Origin: Panagrolaimus kolymaensis
Lineage: Eukaryota > Nematoda > Chromadorea > Rhabditida > Panagrolaimidae
Reading direction: 5' to 3'
Assembly: GCA_028622995.1 (NCBI GenBank)
Contig: JAJQJQ010000004.1
Span: forward strand, 8,184,001 to 8,248,000
Length of the DNA: 64,000 nucleotides
Shown here: positions 11,741-23,480 of the stretch, piece by piece
How positions within the stretch are numbered: position 1 is the first letter of the stretch
Layout of the letters: each line of letters begins with the position of its first letter
Notes under the pieces: generated by a model
Database searches by the model: none
Told to the model about the DNA's origin: nothing
Seen by the model: only the letters and a program-made list of their open reading frames with translations
Position numbers and translations under genes: made by a program

Positions 11741-14700
11741 TCTGAACCTTTATCTCATTTTTATGGCAGACAAAATTTTCTAATTTTTGTTGAATAAAAC
11801 ATTAACTCTGAACAGAGGCTTACTAATTTAAAAATCTCGCCCTTACTAAATCGATTTAAATAAAATTCTTTTTTTTTTCTGAACCTTTATCTCATTTTTA
11901 TGGCAGACAAAATTTTCTAATTTTTGTTGAATAAAACATTAACTCTGAACAGAGGCTTACTAATTTAAAAATCTCGCCCTTACTAAATCGATTTAAATAA
12001 AATTCTTTTTTTTTTCTGAACCATTATCTCATTTTTATGGCAGACAAAATTTTCTAATTTTTGTTGAATAAAACATTAACTCTGAACAGAGGCTTACTAG
12101 TTTAAAAATCTCGCCCTTACTAAATCGATTTAAATAAAATTCTTTTTTTTTTCTGAACCTTTATCTCATTTTTATGGCAGACAAAATTTTCTAATTTTTT
12201 TTGAATAAAACATTAACTCTGAACAGAGGCTTACTAATTTAAAAATCTCGCCCTTACTAAATCGATTTAAATAAAATTCTTTATTTTCTGAACATTTATC
12301 TCATTTTTATGGCAGACAAAAAATTGTGAAGTTGGTTGAATAAAATAATTACTTAGCAAACAAGCTTACTAATTTAAAAATCTCGCCCTTACTAAATCGA
12401 TTTAAATAAAATTCTTTATTTTCTGAACATTTATCTCATTTTTATGGCAGACAAAAAATTGTGAAGTTGGTTGAATAAAATAATTACTTAGCACACAAGC
12501 TTACTAATTTAAAAATCTCGCCCTTACTAAATCGATTTAAATAAAATTCTTTATTTTCTGAACATTTATCTCATTTTTATGGCAGACAAAAAATTGTGAA
12601 GTTGGTTGAATAAAATAATTACTTAGCACACAAGCTTACTAATTTAAAAATCTCGCCCTTACTAAATCGATTTAAATAAAATTCTTTTTTTTTTCTGAAC
12701 CTTTATCTCATTTTTATGGCAGACAAAAAATTGTGAAGTTGGTTGAATAAAATAATTACTTAGCACACAATTTACTAATTTAAAAATCTCGCCCTTACTA
12801 AATCGATTTAAATAAATTTCTTTTTTTTTCTGAACCTTTATCTCGTTTTTATGGCAGACAAATTTTTCTAATTTTTGTTGAATAAAACATTAACTCTGAA
12901 CAGAGTCTTACTAATTTAAAAATCTCGCCCTTACTAAATCGATTTAAATAAAATTCTTTTTTTTTTTGAACATTTATCTCATTTTTATGGCAGACAAAAA
13001 ATTGTGAAGTTGGTTGAATAAAATAATTACTTAGCACACAAGCTTACTAATTTAAAAATCTCGCCCTTACTAAATCGATTTAAATAAATTTCTTTTTTTT
13101 TCTGAACCTTTATCTCGTTTTTATGGCAGACAAATTTTTCTAATTTTTGTTGAATAAAACATTAACTCTGAACAGAGTCTTACTAATTTAAAAATCTCGC
13201 CCTTACTAAATCGATTTAAATAAAATTCTTTTTTTTTTCTGAACCTTTATCTCATTTTTATGACAGACAAAATTTTCTAATTTTTGTTGAATAAAACATT
13301 AACTCTGAACAGAGGCTTACTAGTTTAAAAATCTCGCCCTTACTAAATCGATTTAAATAAAATTCTTTTTTTTTTCTGAACCTTTATTTCATTTTTATGG
13401 CAGACAAAAAATTGTGAAGTTGGTTGAATAAAATAATTACTTAGCACACAAGCTTACTAATTTAAAAATCTGGCCCTTACTAAATCGATTTAAATAAAAT
13501 TATTTTTTTTTCTGAACCTTTATCTCATTTTTATGGCAGACAAAATTTTCTAATTTTTGTTGAATAAAACATTAACTCTGAACAGAGGCTTACTAGTTTA
13601 AAAATCTCGCCCTTACTAAATCGATTTAAATAAAATTCTTTTTTTTTTCTGAACCTTTATTTCATTTTTATGGCAGACAAAAAATTGTGAAGTTGGTTGA
13701 ATAAAATAATTACTTAGCACACAAGCTTACTAATTTAAAAATCTCGCCCTTACTAAATCGATTTAAATAAAATTCTTTTTTTTTTCTGAACCTTTATCTC
13801 ATTTTTATGGCAGACAAAATTTTCTAATTTTTGTTGAATAAAACATTAACTCTGAACAGAGGCTTACTAATTTAAAAATCTCGCCCTTACTAAATCGATT
13901 TAAATAAATTTCTTTTTTTTTCTGAACCTTTATCTCGTTTTTATGGCAGACAAATTTTTCTAATTTTTGTTGAATAAAACATTAACTCTGAACAGAGGCT
14001 TACTAATTTAAAAATCTCGCCCTTACTAAATCGATTTAAATAAAATTCTTTATTTTCTGAACATTTATCTCATTTTTATGGCAGACAAAAAATTGTGAAG
14101 TTGGTTGAATAAAATAATTACTTAGCAAACAAGCTTACTAATTTAAAAATCTCGCCCTTACTAAATCGATTTAAATAAAATTCTTTATTTTCTGAACATT
14201 TATCTCATTTTTATGGCAGACAAAAAATTGTGAAGTTGGTTGAATAAAATAATTACTTAGCACACAAGCTTACTAATTTAAAAATCTCGCCCTTACTAAA
14301 TCGATTTAAATAAAATTCTTTATTTTCTGAACATTTATCTCATTTTTATGGCAGACAAAAAATTGTGAAGTTGGTTGAATAAAATAATTACTTAGCACAC
14401 AAGCTTACTAATTTAAAAATCTCGCCCTTACTAAATCGATTTAAATAAAATTCTTTTTTTTTTCTGAACCTTTATCTCATTTTTATGGCAGACAAAAAAT
14501 TGTGAAGTTGGTTGAATAAAATAATTACTTAGCACACAATTTACTAATTTAAAAATCTCGCCCTTACTAAATCGATTTAAATAAATTTCTTTTTTTTTCT
14601 GAACCTTTATCTCGTTTTTATGGCAGACAAATTTTTCTAATTTTTGTTGAATAAAACATTAACTCTGAACAGAGTCTTACTAATTTAAAAATCTCGCCCT

Positions 14701-16870
14701 TACTAAATCGATTTAAATAAAATTCTTTTTTTTTTTGAACATTTATCTCATTTTTATGGCAGACAAAAAATTGTGAAGTTGGTTGAATAAAATAATTACT
14801 TAGCACACAAGCTTACTAATTTAAAAATCTCGCCCTTACTAAATCGATTTAAATAAATTTCTTTTTTTTTCTGAACCTTTATCTCGTTTTTATGGCAGAC
14901 AAATTTTTCTAATTTTTGTTGAATAAAACATTAACTCTGAACAGAGTCTTACTAATTTAAAAATCTCGCCCTTACTAAATCGATTTAAATAAAATTCTTT
15001 TTTTTTTCTGAACCTTTATCTCATTTTTATGACAGACAAAATTTTCTAATTTTTGTTGAATAAAACATTAACTCTGAACAGAGGCTTACTAGTTTAAAAA
15101 TCTCGCCCTTACTAAATCGATTTAAATAAAATTCTTTTTTTTTTCTGAACCTTTATCTCATTTTTATGGCAGACAAAATTTTCTAATTTTTGTTGAATAA
15201 AACATTAACTCTGAACAGAGGCTTACTAGTTTAAAAATCTCGCCCTTACTAAATCGATTTAAATAAATTTCTTTTTTTTTCTGAACCTTTATCTCGTTTT
15301 TATGGCAGACAAATTTTTCTAATTTTTGTTGAATAAAACATTAACTCTGAACAGAGTCTTACTAATTTAAAAATCTCGCCCTTACTAAATCGATTTAAAT
15401 AAAATTCTTTTTTTTTTCTGAACCTTTATCTCGTTTTTATGACAGACAAATTTTTCTAATTTTTGTTGAATAAAACATTAACTCTGAACAGAGTCTTACT
15501 AATTTAAAAATCTCGCCCTTACTAAATCGATTTAAATAAAATTCTTTTTTTTTTCTGAACCTTTATTTCATTTTTATGGCAGACAAAAAATTGTGAAGTT
15601 GGTTGAATAAAATAATTACTTAGCACACAAGCTTACTAATTTAAAAATCTGGCCCTTACTAAATCGATTTAAATAAAATTATTTTTTTTTCTGAACCTTT
15701 ATCTCATTTTTATGGCAGACAAAATTTTCTAATTTTTGTTGAATAAAACATTAACTCTGAACAGAGGCTTACTAGTTTAAAAATCTCGCCCTTACTAAAT
15801 CGATTTAAATAAAATTCTTTTTTTTTTCTGAACCTTTATTTCATTTTTATGGCAGACAAAAAATTGTGAAGTTGGTTGAATAAAATAATTACTTAGCACA
15901 CAAGCTTACTAATTTAAAAATCTCGCCCTTACTAAATCGATTTAAATAAAATTCTTTTTTTTTTCTGAACCTTTATCTCATTTTTATGGCAGACAAAATT
16001 TTCTAATTTTTGTTGAATAAAACATTAACTCTGAACAGAGGCTTACTAATTTAAAAATCTCGCCCTTACTAAATCGATTTAAATAAATTTCTTTTTTTTT
16101 CTGAACCTTTATCTCGTTTTTATGGCAGACAAATTTTTCTAATTTTTGTTGAATAAAACATTAACTCTGAACAGAGTCTTACTAATTTAAAAATCTCGCC
16201 CTTACTAAATCGATTTAAATAAAATTCTTTTTTTTTTCTGAACCTTTATCTCATTTTTATGACAGACAAAATTTTCTAATTTTTGTTGAATAAAACATTA
16301 ACTCTGAACAGAGGCTTACTAGTTTAAAAATCTCGCCCTTACTAAATCGATTTAAATAAAATTCTTTTTTTTTTCTGAACCTTTATTTCATTTTTATGGC
16401 AGACAAAAAATTGTGAAGTTGGTTGAATAAAATAATTACTTAGCACACAAGCTTACTAATTTAAAAATCTGGCCCTTACTAAATCGATTTAAATAAAATT
16501 ATTTTTTTTTCTGAACCTTTATCTCATTTTTATGGCAGACAAAATTTTCTAATTTTTGTTGAATAAAACATTAACTCTGAACAGAGGCTTACTAGTTTAA
16601 AAATCTCGCCCTTACTAAATCGATTTAAATAAAATTCTTTTTTTTTTCTGAACCTTTATTTCATTTTTATGGCAGACAAAAAATTGTGAAGTTGGTTGAA
16701 TAAAATAATTACTTAGCACACAAGCTTACTAATTTAAAAATCTCGCCCTTACTAAATCGATTTAAATAAAATTCTTTTTTTTTTCTGAACCTTTATCTCA
16801 TTTTTATGGCAGACAAAATTTTCTAATTTTTGTTGAATAAAACATTAACTCTGAACAGAGGCTTACTAAT
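11741..16870. repeat. Region 4: beta-rich stretch with two nested block duplications
   Basis: Beta-beta monomers of 136-137 bp predominate, with the subtypes GACAAATTTTTC, AAATTTCTTT, TCTCGTTTTT and CAGAGTC. A block at about 12,205-13,380 recurs at +1,769 (about 13,974-15,149), including the odd CACACAATTTACTAATTT monomer near 12,765 and 14,533 that has lost part of the HindIII site. A second block marked by CTGGCCC occurs three times (about 13,470, 15,649 and 16,469; offsets 2,179 and 820), each copy carrying AAAATTATTTTT and CTTACTAGTTT nearby. Confidence 0.82.
11763..11899. repeat. Reference beta-beta monomer, 137 bp
   Basis: Beta monomers replace both variable modules while keeping the constant part and the register. 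Module 1 reads GACAAAATTTTCTAATTTTT, the hinge GTTGAATAAAA is unchanged, and module 2 reads CATTAACTCTGAACAGAGG, followed by CTTACTAATTTAAAAATC. Both modules have the same length as their alpha counterparts; the extra base here is one more T in the T-run (T10 instead of T9). Module 2 beta lacks the HindIII site because AAGCTT becomes AGGCTT. Beta-beta monomers are abundant from 11.7 to 27 kb and sparse at the right end. Confidence 0.93.
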
Positions 16871-18620
16871 TTAAAAATCTCGCCCTTACTAAAACGATTT
16901 AAATAAAATTCTTTATTTTCTGAACATTTATCTCATTTTTATGGCAGACAAATAATTGTGAAGTTGGTTGAATAAAATAATTACTTAGCACACAAGCTTA
17001 CTAATTTAAAAATCTCGCCCTTACTAAATCGATTTAAATAAAATTCTTTATTTTCTGAACATTTATCTCATTTTTATGGCAGACAAAAAATTGTGAAGTT
17101 GGTTGAATAAAATAATTACTTAGCACACAAGCTTACTAATTTAAAAATCTCGCCCTTACTAAAACGATTTAAATAAAATTCTTTATTTTCTGAACATTTA
17201 TCTCATTTTTATGGCAGACAAAAAATTGTGAAGTTGGTTGAATAAAATAATTACTTAGCACACAAGCTTACTAATTTAAAAATCTCGCCCTTACTAAATC
17301 GATTTAAATAAAATTCTTTATTTTCTGAACATTTATCTCATTTTTATGGCAGACAAAAAATTGTGAAGTTGGTTGAATAAAATAATTACTTAGCACACAA
17401 GCTTACTAATTTAAAAATCTCGCCCTTACTAAATCGATTTAAATAAAAATTTTTTTTTTTCTGAACCTTTATCTCATTTTTATGGCAGACAAAATTTTCT
17501 AATTTTTGTTGAATAAAACATTAACTCTGAACAGAGGCTTACTAATTTAAAAATCTCGCCCTTACTAAATCGATTTAAATAAAATTCTTTATTTTCTGAA
17601 CATTTATCTCATTTTTTTGGCAGACAAAAAATTGTGAAGTTGGTTGAATAAAATAATTACTTAGCACACAAGCTTACTAATTTAAAAATCTCGCCCTTAC
17701 TAAATCGATTTAAATAAAATTCTTTTTTTTTCTGAACCTTTATTTCATTTTTATGGCAGACAAAAAATTGTGAAGTTGGTTGAATAAAATAATTACCTAG
17801 CACACAAGCTTAATAATTTAAAAATCTCGCCCTTACTAAATCGATTTAAATAAAATTCTTTTTTTTTCTGAACCTTTATCTCATTTTTATGGCAGACAAA
17901 ATTTTCTAATTTTTGTTGAATAAAATAATTACTTAGAACACAAGCTTACTAATTTAAAAATCTCGCCCTTACTAAATCGATTTAAATAAAATTCTTTTTT
18001 TTTCTGAACCTTTATCTCATTTTTATGGCAGACAAAAAATTGTGAAGTTGGTTGAATAAAATAATTACTTAGCACACAAGCTTACTAATTTAAAAATCTC
18101 GCCCTTACTAAATCGATTTAAATAAAATTCTTTTTTTTTCTGAACTTTATCTCATTTTTATGGCAGACAAAAAATTGTGAAGTTGGTTGAATAAAACATT
18201 AACTCTGAACAGAGGCTTACTAAATTAAAAATCTCGCCCTTACTAAATCGATTTAAATAAAATTCTTTTTTTTTCTGAACCTTTATCTCATTTTTATGGC
18301 AGACAAAAAATTGTGAAGTTGGTTGAATAAAATAATTACCTAGCACACATGCTTAATAATTTAAAAATCTCGCCCTTACTAAATCGATTTAAATAAAATT
18401 CTTTTTTTTTCTGAACTTTATCTCATTTTTATGGCAGACAAAAAATTGTGAAGTTGGTTGAATAAAACATTAACTCTGAACAGAGGCTTACTAAATTAAA
18501 AATCTCGCCCTTACTAAATCGATTTAAATAAAATTCTTTTTTTTTCTGAACCTTTATCTCATTTTTATGGCAGACAAAAAATTGTGAAGTTGGTTGAATA
18601 AAATAATTACTTAGCACACA
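16871..18620. repeat. Region 5: displaced copy of the 5.0-6.7 kb segment
   Basis: From about 16,531 to 18,400 the order of variants follows 4,985-6,720. CTTACTAGTTT at 5,041 matches 16,587, and the private GACAAATAATTG at 5,401 matches 16,947 (offset 11,546). After the single beta-alpha monomer at 17,889 the offset becomes 11,681 (CACACATGC near 6,665 and 18,347). The segment then runs into an alpha-beta doublet 271 bp apart (about 18,158 and 18,429) that also occurs at 11,217, 24,957, 35,970 and 41,548. Confidence 0.85.
17889..18024. repeat. Beta-alpha hybrid monomer (reciprocal recombinant, single copy)
   Basis: Module 1 is beta (GACAAAATTTTCTAATTTTT) and module 2 is alpha (TAATTACTTAGAACACAAG), joined at the shared hinge. 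It is the only beta-then-alpha combination I found. It also carries a private TAGAACAC in place of TAGCACAC. It is the extra monomer that changes the offset between the 4,985-6,720 block and its copy from 11,546 to 11,681 bp, so it appears to have been inserted or created in the right-hand copy. Confidence 0.85.
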
Positions 18621-21600
18621 AGCTTACTAATTTAAAAATCTCGCCCTTACTAAATCGATTTAAATAAAATTCTTTTTTTTTTCTGAACCTTTATCTCATT
18701 TTTATGGCAGACAAAATTTTCTAATTTTTGTTGAATAAAACATTAACTCTGAACAGAGGCTTACTAATTTAAAAATCTCGCCCTTACTAAATCGATTTAA
18801 ATAAAATTCTTTTTTTTTTCTGAACCTTTATCTCATTTTTATGGCAGACAAAATTTTCTAATTTTTGTTGAATAAAACATTAACTCTGAACAGAGGCTTA
18901 CTAATTTAAAAATCTCGCCCTTACTAAATCGATTTAAATAAAATTCTTTATTTTCTGAACATTTATCTCATTTTTATGGCAGACAAAAAATTGTGAAGTT
19001 GGTTGAATAAAATAATTACTTAGCACACAAGCTTACTAATTTAAAAATCTCGCCCTTACTAAATCGATTTAAATAAAATTCTTTTTTTTTTCTGAACCTT
19101 TATCTCATTTTTATGGCAGACAAAATTTTCTAATTTTTGTTGAATAAAACATTAACTCTGAACAGAGGCTTACTAATTTAAAAATCTCGCCCTTACTAAA
19201 TCGATTTAAATAAAATTCTTTATTTTCTGAACATTTATCTCATTTTAATGGCAGACAAAAAATTGTGAAGTTGGTTGAATAAAATAATTACTTAGCAAAC
19301 AAGCTTACTAATTTAAAAATCTCGCCCTTACTAAATCGATTTAAATAAAATTCTTTATTTTCTGAACATTTATCTCATTTTTATGGCAGACAAAAAATTG
19401 TGAAGTTGGTTGAATAAAATAATTACTTAGCACACAAGCTTACTAATTTAAAAATCTCGCCCTTACTAAATCGATTTAAATAAAATTCTTTTTTTTTTCT
19501 GAACCTTTATCTCATTTTTATGGCAGACAAAAAATTGTGAAGTTGGTTGAATAAAATAATTACTTAGCACACAAGCTTACTAATTTAAAAATCTCGCCCT
19601 TACTAAATCGATTTAAATAAATTTCTTTTTTTTTCTGAACCTTTATCTCGTTTTTATGGCAGACAAATTTTTCTAATTTTTGTTGAATAAAACATTAACT
19701 CTGAACAGAGTCTTACTAATTTAAAAATCTCGCCCTTACTAAATCGATTTAAATAAAATTCTTTTTTTTTTTGAACATTTATCTCATTTTTATGGCAGAC
19801 AAAAAATTGTGAAGTTGGTTGAATAAAATAATTACTTAGCACACAAGCTTACTAATTTAAAAATCTCGCCCTTACTAAATCGATTTAAATAAATTTCTTT
19901 TTTTTTCTGAACCTTTATCTCATTTTTATGGCAGACAAAATTTTCTAATTTTTGTTGAATAAAACATTAACTCTGAACAGAGTCTTACTAATTTAAAAAT
20001 CTCGCCCTTACTAAATCGATTTAAATAAAATTCTTTTTTTTTTCTGAACCTTTATCTCATTTTTATGGCAGACAAAATTTTCTAATTTTTGTTGAATAAA
20101 ACATTAACTCTGAACAGAGGCTTACTAGTTTAAAAATCTCGCCCTTACTAAATCGATTTAAATAAAATTCTTTTTTTTTTCTGAACCTTTATCTCATTTT
20201 TATGGCAGACAAAATTTTCTAATTTTTTTTGAATAAAACATTAACTCTGAACAGAGGCTTACTAATTTAAAAATCTCGCCCTTACTAAATCGATTTAAAT
20301 AAAATTCTTTATTTTCTGAACATTTATCTCATTTTTATGGCAGACAAAATTTTCTAATTTTTGTTGAATAAAACATTAACTCTGAACAGAGGCTTACTAA
20401 TTTAAAAATCTCGCCCTTACTAAATCGATTTAAATAAAATTCTTTTTTTTTTCTGAACCTTTATCTCATTTTTATGGCAGACAAAATTTTCTAATTTTTG
20501 TTGAATAAAACATTAACTCTGAACAGAGGCTTACTAATTTAAAAATCTCGCCCTTACTAAATCGATTTAAATAAAATTCTTTTTTTTTTCTGAACCTTTA
20601 TCTCATTTTTATGGCAGACAAAATTTTCTAATTTTTGTTGAATAAAACATTAACTCTGAACAGAGGCTTACTAATTTAAAAATCTCGCCCTTACTAAAAC
20701 GATTTAAATAAAATTCTTTATTTTCTGAACATTTATCTCATTTTTATGGCAGACAAAAAATTGTGAAGTTGGTTGAATAAAATAATTACTTAGCACACAA
20801 GCTTACTAATTTAAAAATCTCGCCCTTACTAAATCGATTTAAATAAAATTCTTTTTTTTTTCTGAACCTTTATCTCATTTTTATGGCAGACAAAATTTTC
20901 TAATTTTTGTTGAATAAAACATTAACTCTGAACAGAGGCTTACTAATTTAAAAATCTCGCCCTTACTAAATCGATTTAAATAAAATTCTTTATTTTCTGA
21001 ACATTTATCTCATTTTTATGGCAGACAAAAAATTGTGAAGTTGGTTGAATAAAATAATTACTTAGCAAACAAGCTTACTAATTTAAAAATCTCGCCCTTA
21101 CTAAATCGATTTAAATAAAATTCTTTATTTTCTGAACATTTATCTCATTTTTATGGCAGACAAAAAATTGTGAAGTTGGTTGAATAAAATAATTACTTAG
21201 CACACAAGCTTACTAATTTAAAAATCTCGCCCTTACTAAATCGATTTAAATAAAATTCTTTTTTTTTTCTGAACCTTTATCTCATTTTTATGGCAGACAA
21301 AAAATTGTGAAGTTGGTTGAATAAAATAATTACTTAGCACACAAGCTTACTAATTTAAAAATCTCGCCCTTACTAAATCGATTTAAATAAATTTCTTTTT
21401 TTTTCTGAACCTTTATCTCGTTTTTATGGCAGACAAATTTTTCTAATTTTTGTTGAATAAAACATTAACTCTGAACAGAGTCTTACTAATTTAAAAATCT
21501 CGCCCTTACTAAATCGATTTAAATAAAATTCTTTTTTTTTTTGAACATTTATCTCATTTTTATGGCAGACAAAAAATTGTGAAGTTGGTTGAATAAAATA

Positions 21601-23020
21601 ATTACTTAGCACACAAGCTTACTAATTTAAAAATCTCGCCCTTACTAAATCGATTTAAATAAATTTCTTTTTTTTTCTGAACCTTTATCTCATTTTTATG
21701 GCAGACAAAATTTTCTAATTTTTGTTGAATAAAACATTAACTCTGAACAGAGTCTTACTAATTTAAAAATCTCGCCCTTACTAAATCGATTTAAATAAAA
21801 TTCTTTTTTTTTTCTGAACCTTTATCTCATTTTTATGGCAGACAAAATTTTCTAATTTTTGTTGAATAAAACATTAACTCTGAACAGAGGCTTACTAGTT
21901 TAAAAATCTCGCCCTTACTAAATCGATTTAAATAAAATTCTTTTTTTTTCTGAACCTTTATCTCATTTTTATGGCAGACAAAATTTTCTAATTTTTTTTG
22001 AATAAAACATTAACTCTGAACAGAGGCTTACTAATTTAAAAATCTCGCCCTTACTAAATCGATTTAAATAAAATTCTTTATTTTCTGAACATTTATCTCA
22101 TTTTTATGGCAGACAAAATTTTCTAATTTTTGTTGAATAAAACATTAACTCTGAACAGAGGCTTACTAATTTAAAAATCTCGCCCTTACTAAAACGATTT
22201 AAATAAAATTCTTTTTTTTTTCTGAACCTTTATCTCATTTTTATGGCAGACAAAATTTTCTAATTTTTGTTGAATAAAACATTAACTCTGAACAGAGGCT
22301 TACTAATTTAAAAATCTCGCCCTTACTAAAACGATTTAAATAAAATTCTTTATTTTCTGAACATTTATCTCATTTTTATGGCAGACAAAAAATTGTGAAG
22401 TTGGTTGAATAAAATAATTACTTAGCACACAAGCTTACTAATTTAAAAATCTAGCCCTTACTAAATCGATTTAAATAAAATTCTTTTTTTTTTCTGAACC
22501 TTTATCTCATTTTTATGGCAGACAAAATTTTCTAATTTTTGTTGAATAAAACATTAACTCTGAACAGAGGCTTACTAATTTAAAAATCTCGCCCTTACTA
22601 AATCGATTTAAATAAAATTCTTTATTTTCTGAACATTTATCTCATTTTTATGGCAGACAAAATTTTCTAATTTTTGTTGAATAAAACATTAACTCTGAAC
22701 AGAGGCTTACTAATTTAAAAATCTCGCCCTTACTAAAACGATTTAAATAAAATTCTTTTTTTTTTCTGAACCTTTATCTCATTTTTATGGCAGACAAAAT
22801 TTTCTAATTTTTGTTGAATAAAACATTAACTCTGAACAGAGGCTTACTAATTTAAAAATCTCGCCCTTACTAAAACGATTTAAATAAAATTCTTTATTTT
22901 CTGAACATTTATCTCATTTTTATGGCAGACAAAAAATTGTGAAGTTGGTTGAATAAAATAATTACTTAGCACACAAGCTTACTAATTTAAAAATCTAGCC
23001 CTTACTAAATCGATTTAAAT
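18621..23020. repeat. Region 6: beta-rich, 1,770-bp tandem duplication
   Basis: About 18,622-20,575 matches about 20,392-22,345 at +1,770 (13 monomers). The two copies overlap, as expected of a tandem duplication. Matches include the CAGAGTC monomers, CTTACTAGTTT near 20,121 and 21,891, and the rare TAATTTTTTTTGAAT near 20,220 and 21,990. A T-run slippage (T10 to T9) near 21,940 shifts the offset to 1,769. At the right end a 544-bp tetramer repeats, marked by CTAGCCC at 22,451 and 22,995. CATTTTAATGG near 19,243 is a private change in one copy. Confidence 0.85.
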
Positions 23021-23480
23021 AAAATTCTTTTTTTTTTTGAACATTTATCTCATTTTTATGGAAGACAAAAAATTGTGAAGTTGGTTGAATAAAATAATTA
23101 CTTAGCACTCAAGCTTACTAATTTAAAAATCTCGCCCTTACTAAATCGATTTAAATAAATTTCTTTTTTTTTCTGAACCTTTATCTCGTTTTTATGGCAG
23201 ACAAAAAATTGTGAAGTTGTTGAATAAAATAATTACTAAGCACACAAGCTTACTAATTTAAAAATCTGGCCCTTACTAAATCGATTTAAATAAAATTCTT
23301 TTTTTTTCTGAACCTTTATCTCATTTTTATGGCAGACAAAATTTTCTAATTTTTGTTGAATAAAACATTAACTCTGAACAGAGTCTTACTAATTTAAAAA
23401 TCTCGCCCTTACTAAATCGATTTAAATAAAATTCTTTTTTTTTTCTGAACCATTATCTCATTTTTATGGCAGACAAAATT
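23021..23480. repeat. Region 7: diverged patch related to region 2 but permuted
   Basis: Contains TTTGAACATTT with ATGGAAGAC, TAGCACTCAAG, AAATTTCTTT with TCTCGTTTTT, GTGAAGTTGTTG with TTACTAAGC, and CTGGCCC. The same markers are found at 4.55-4.90 kb, but there the GTTGTTG/ACTAAGC monomer comes before the GGAAGAC/CACTCAAG monomer, while here it comes after. This is the order expected if both derive from a small tandem set cut at different points. Confidence 0.75.

Noticed and set aside
12765..12790. CACACAATTTACT monomer as a possible array boundary or insertion
   Set aside because: It is a small deletion at the HindIII site (the AAGCTTACT stretch shortened). The flanking monomers are normal, and it recurs at 14,533 through the 1,769-bp duplication.
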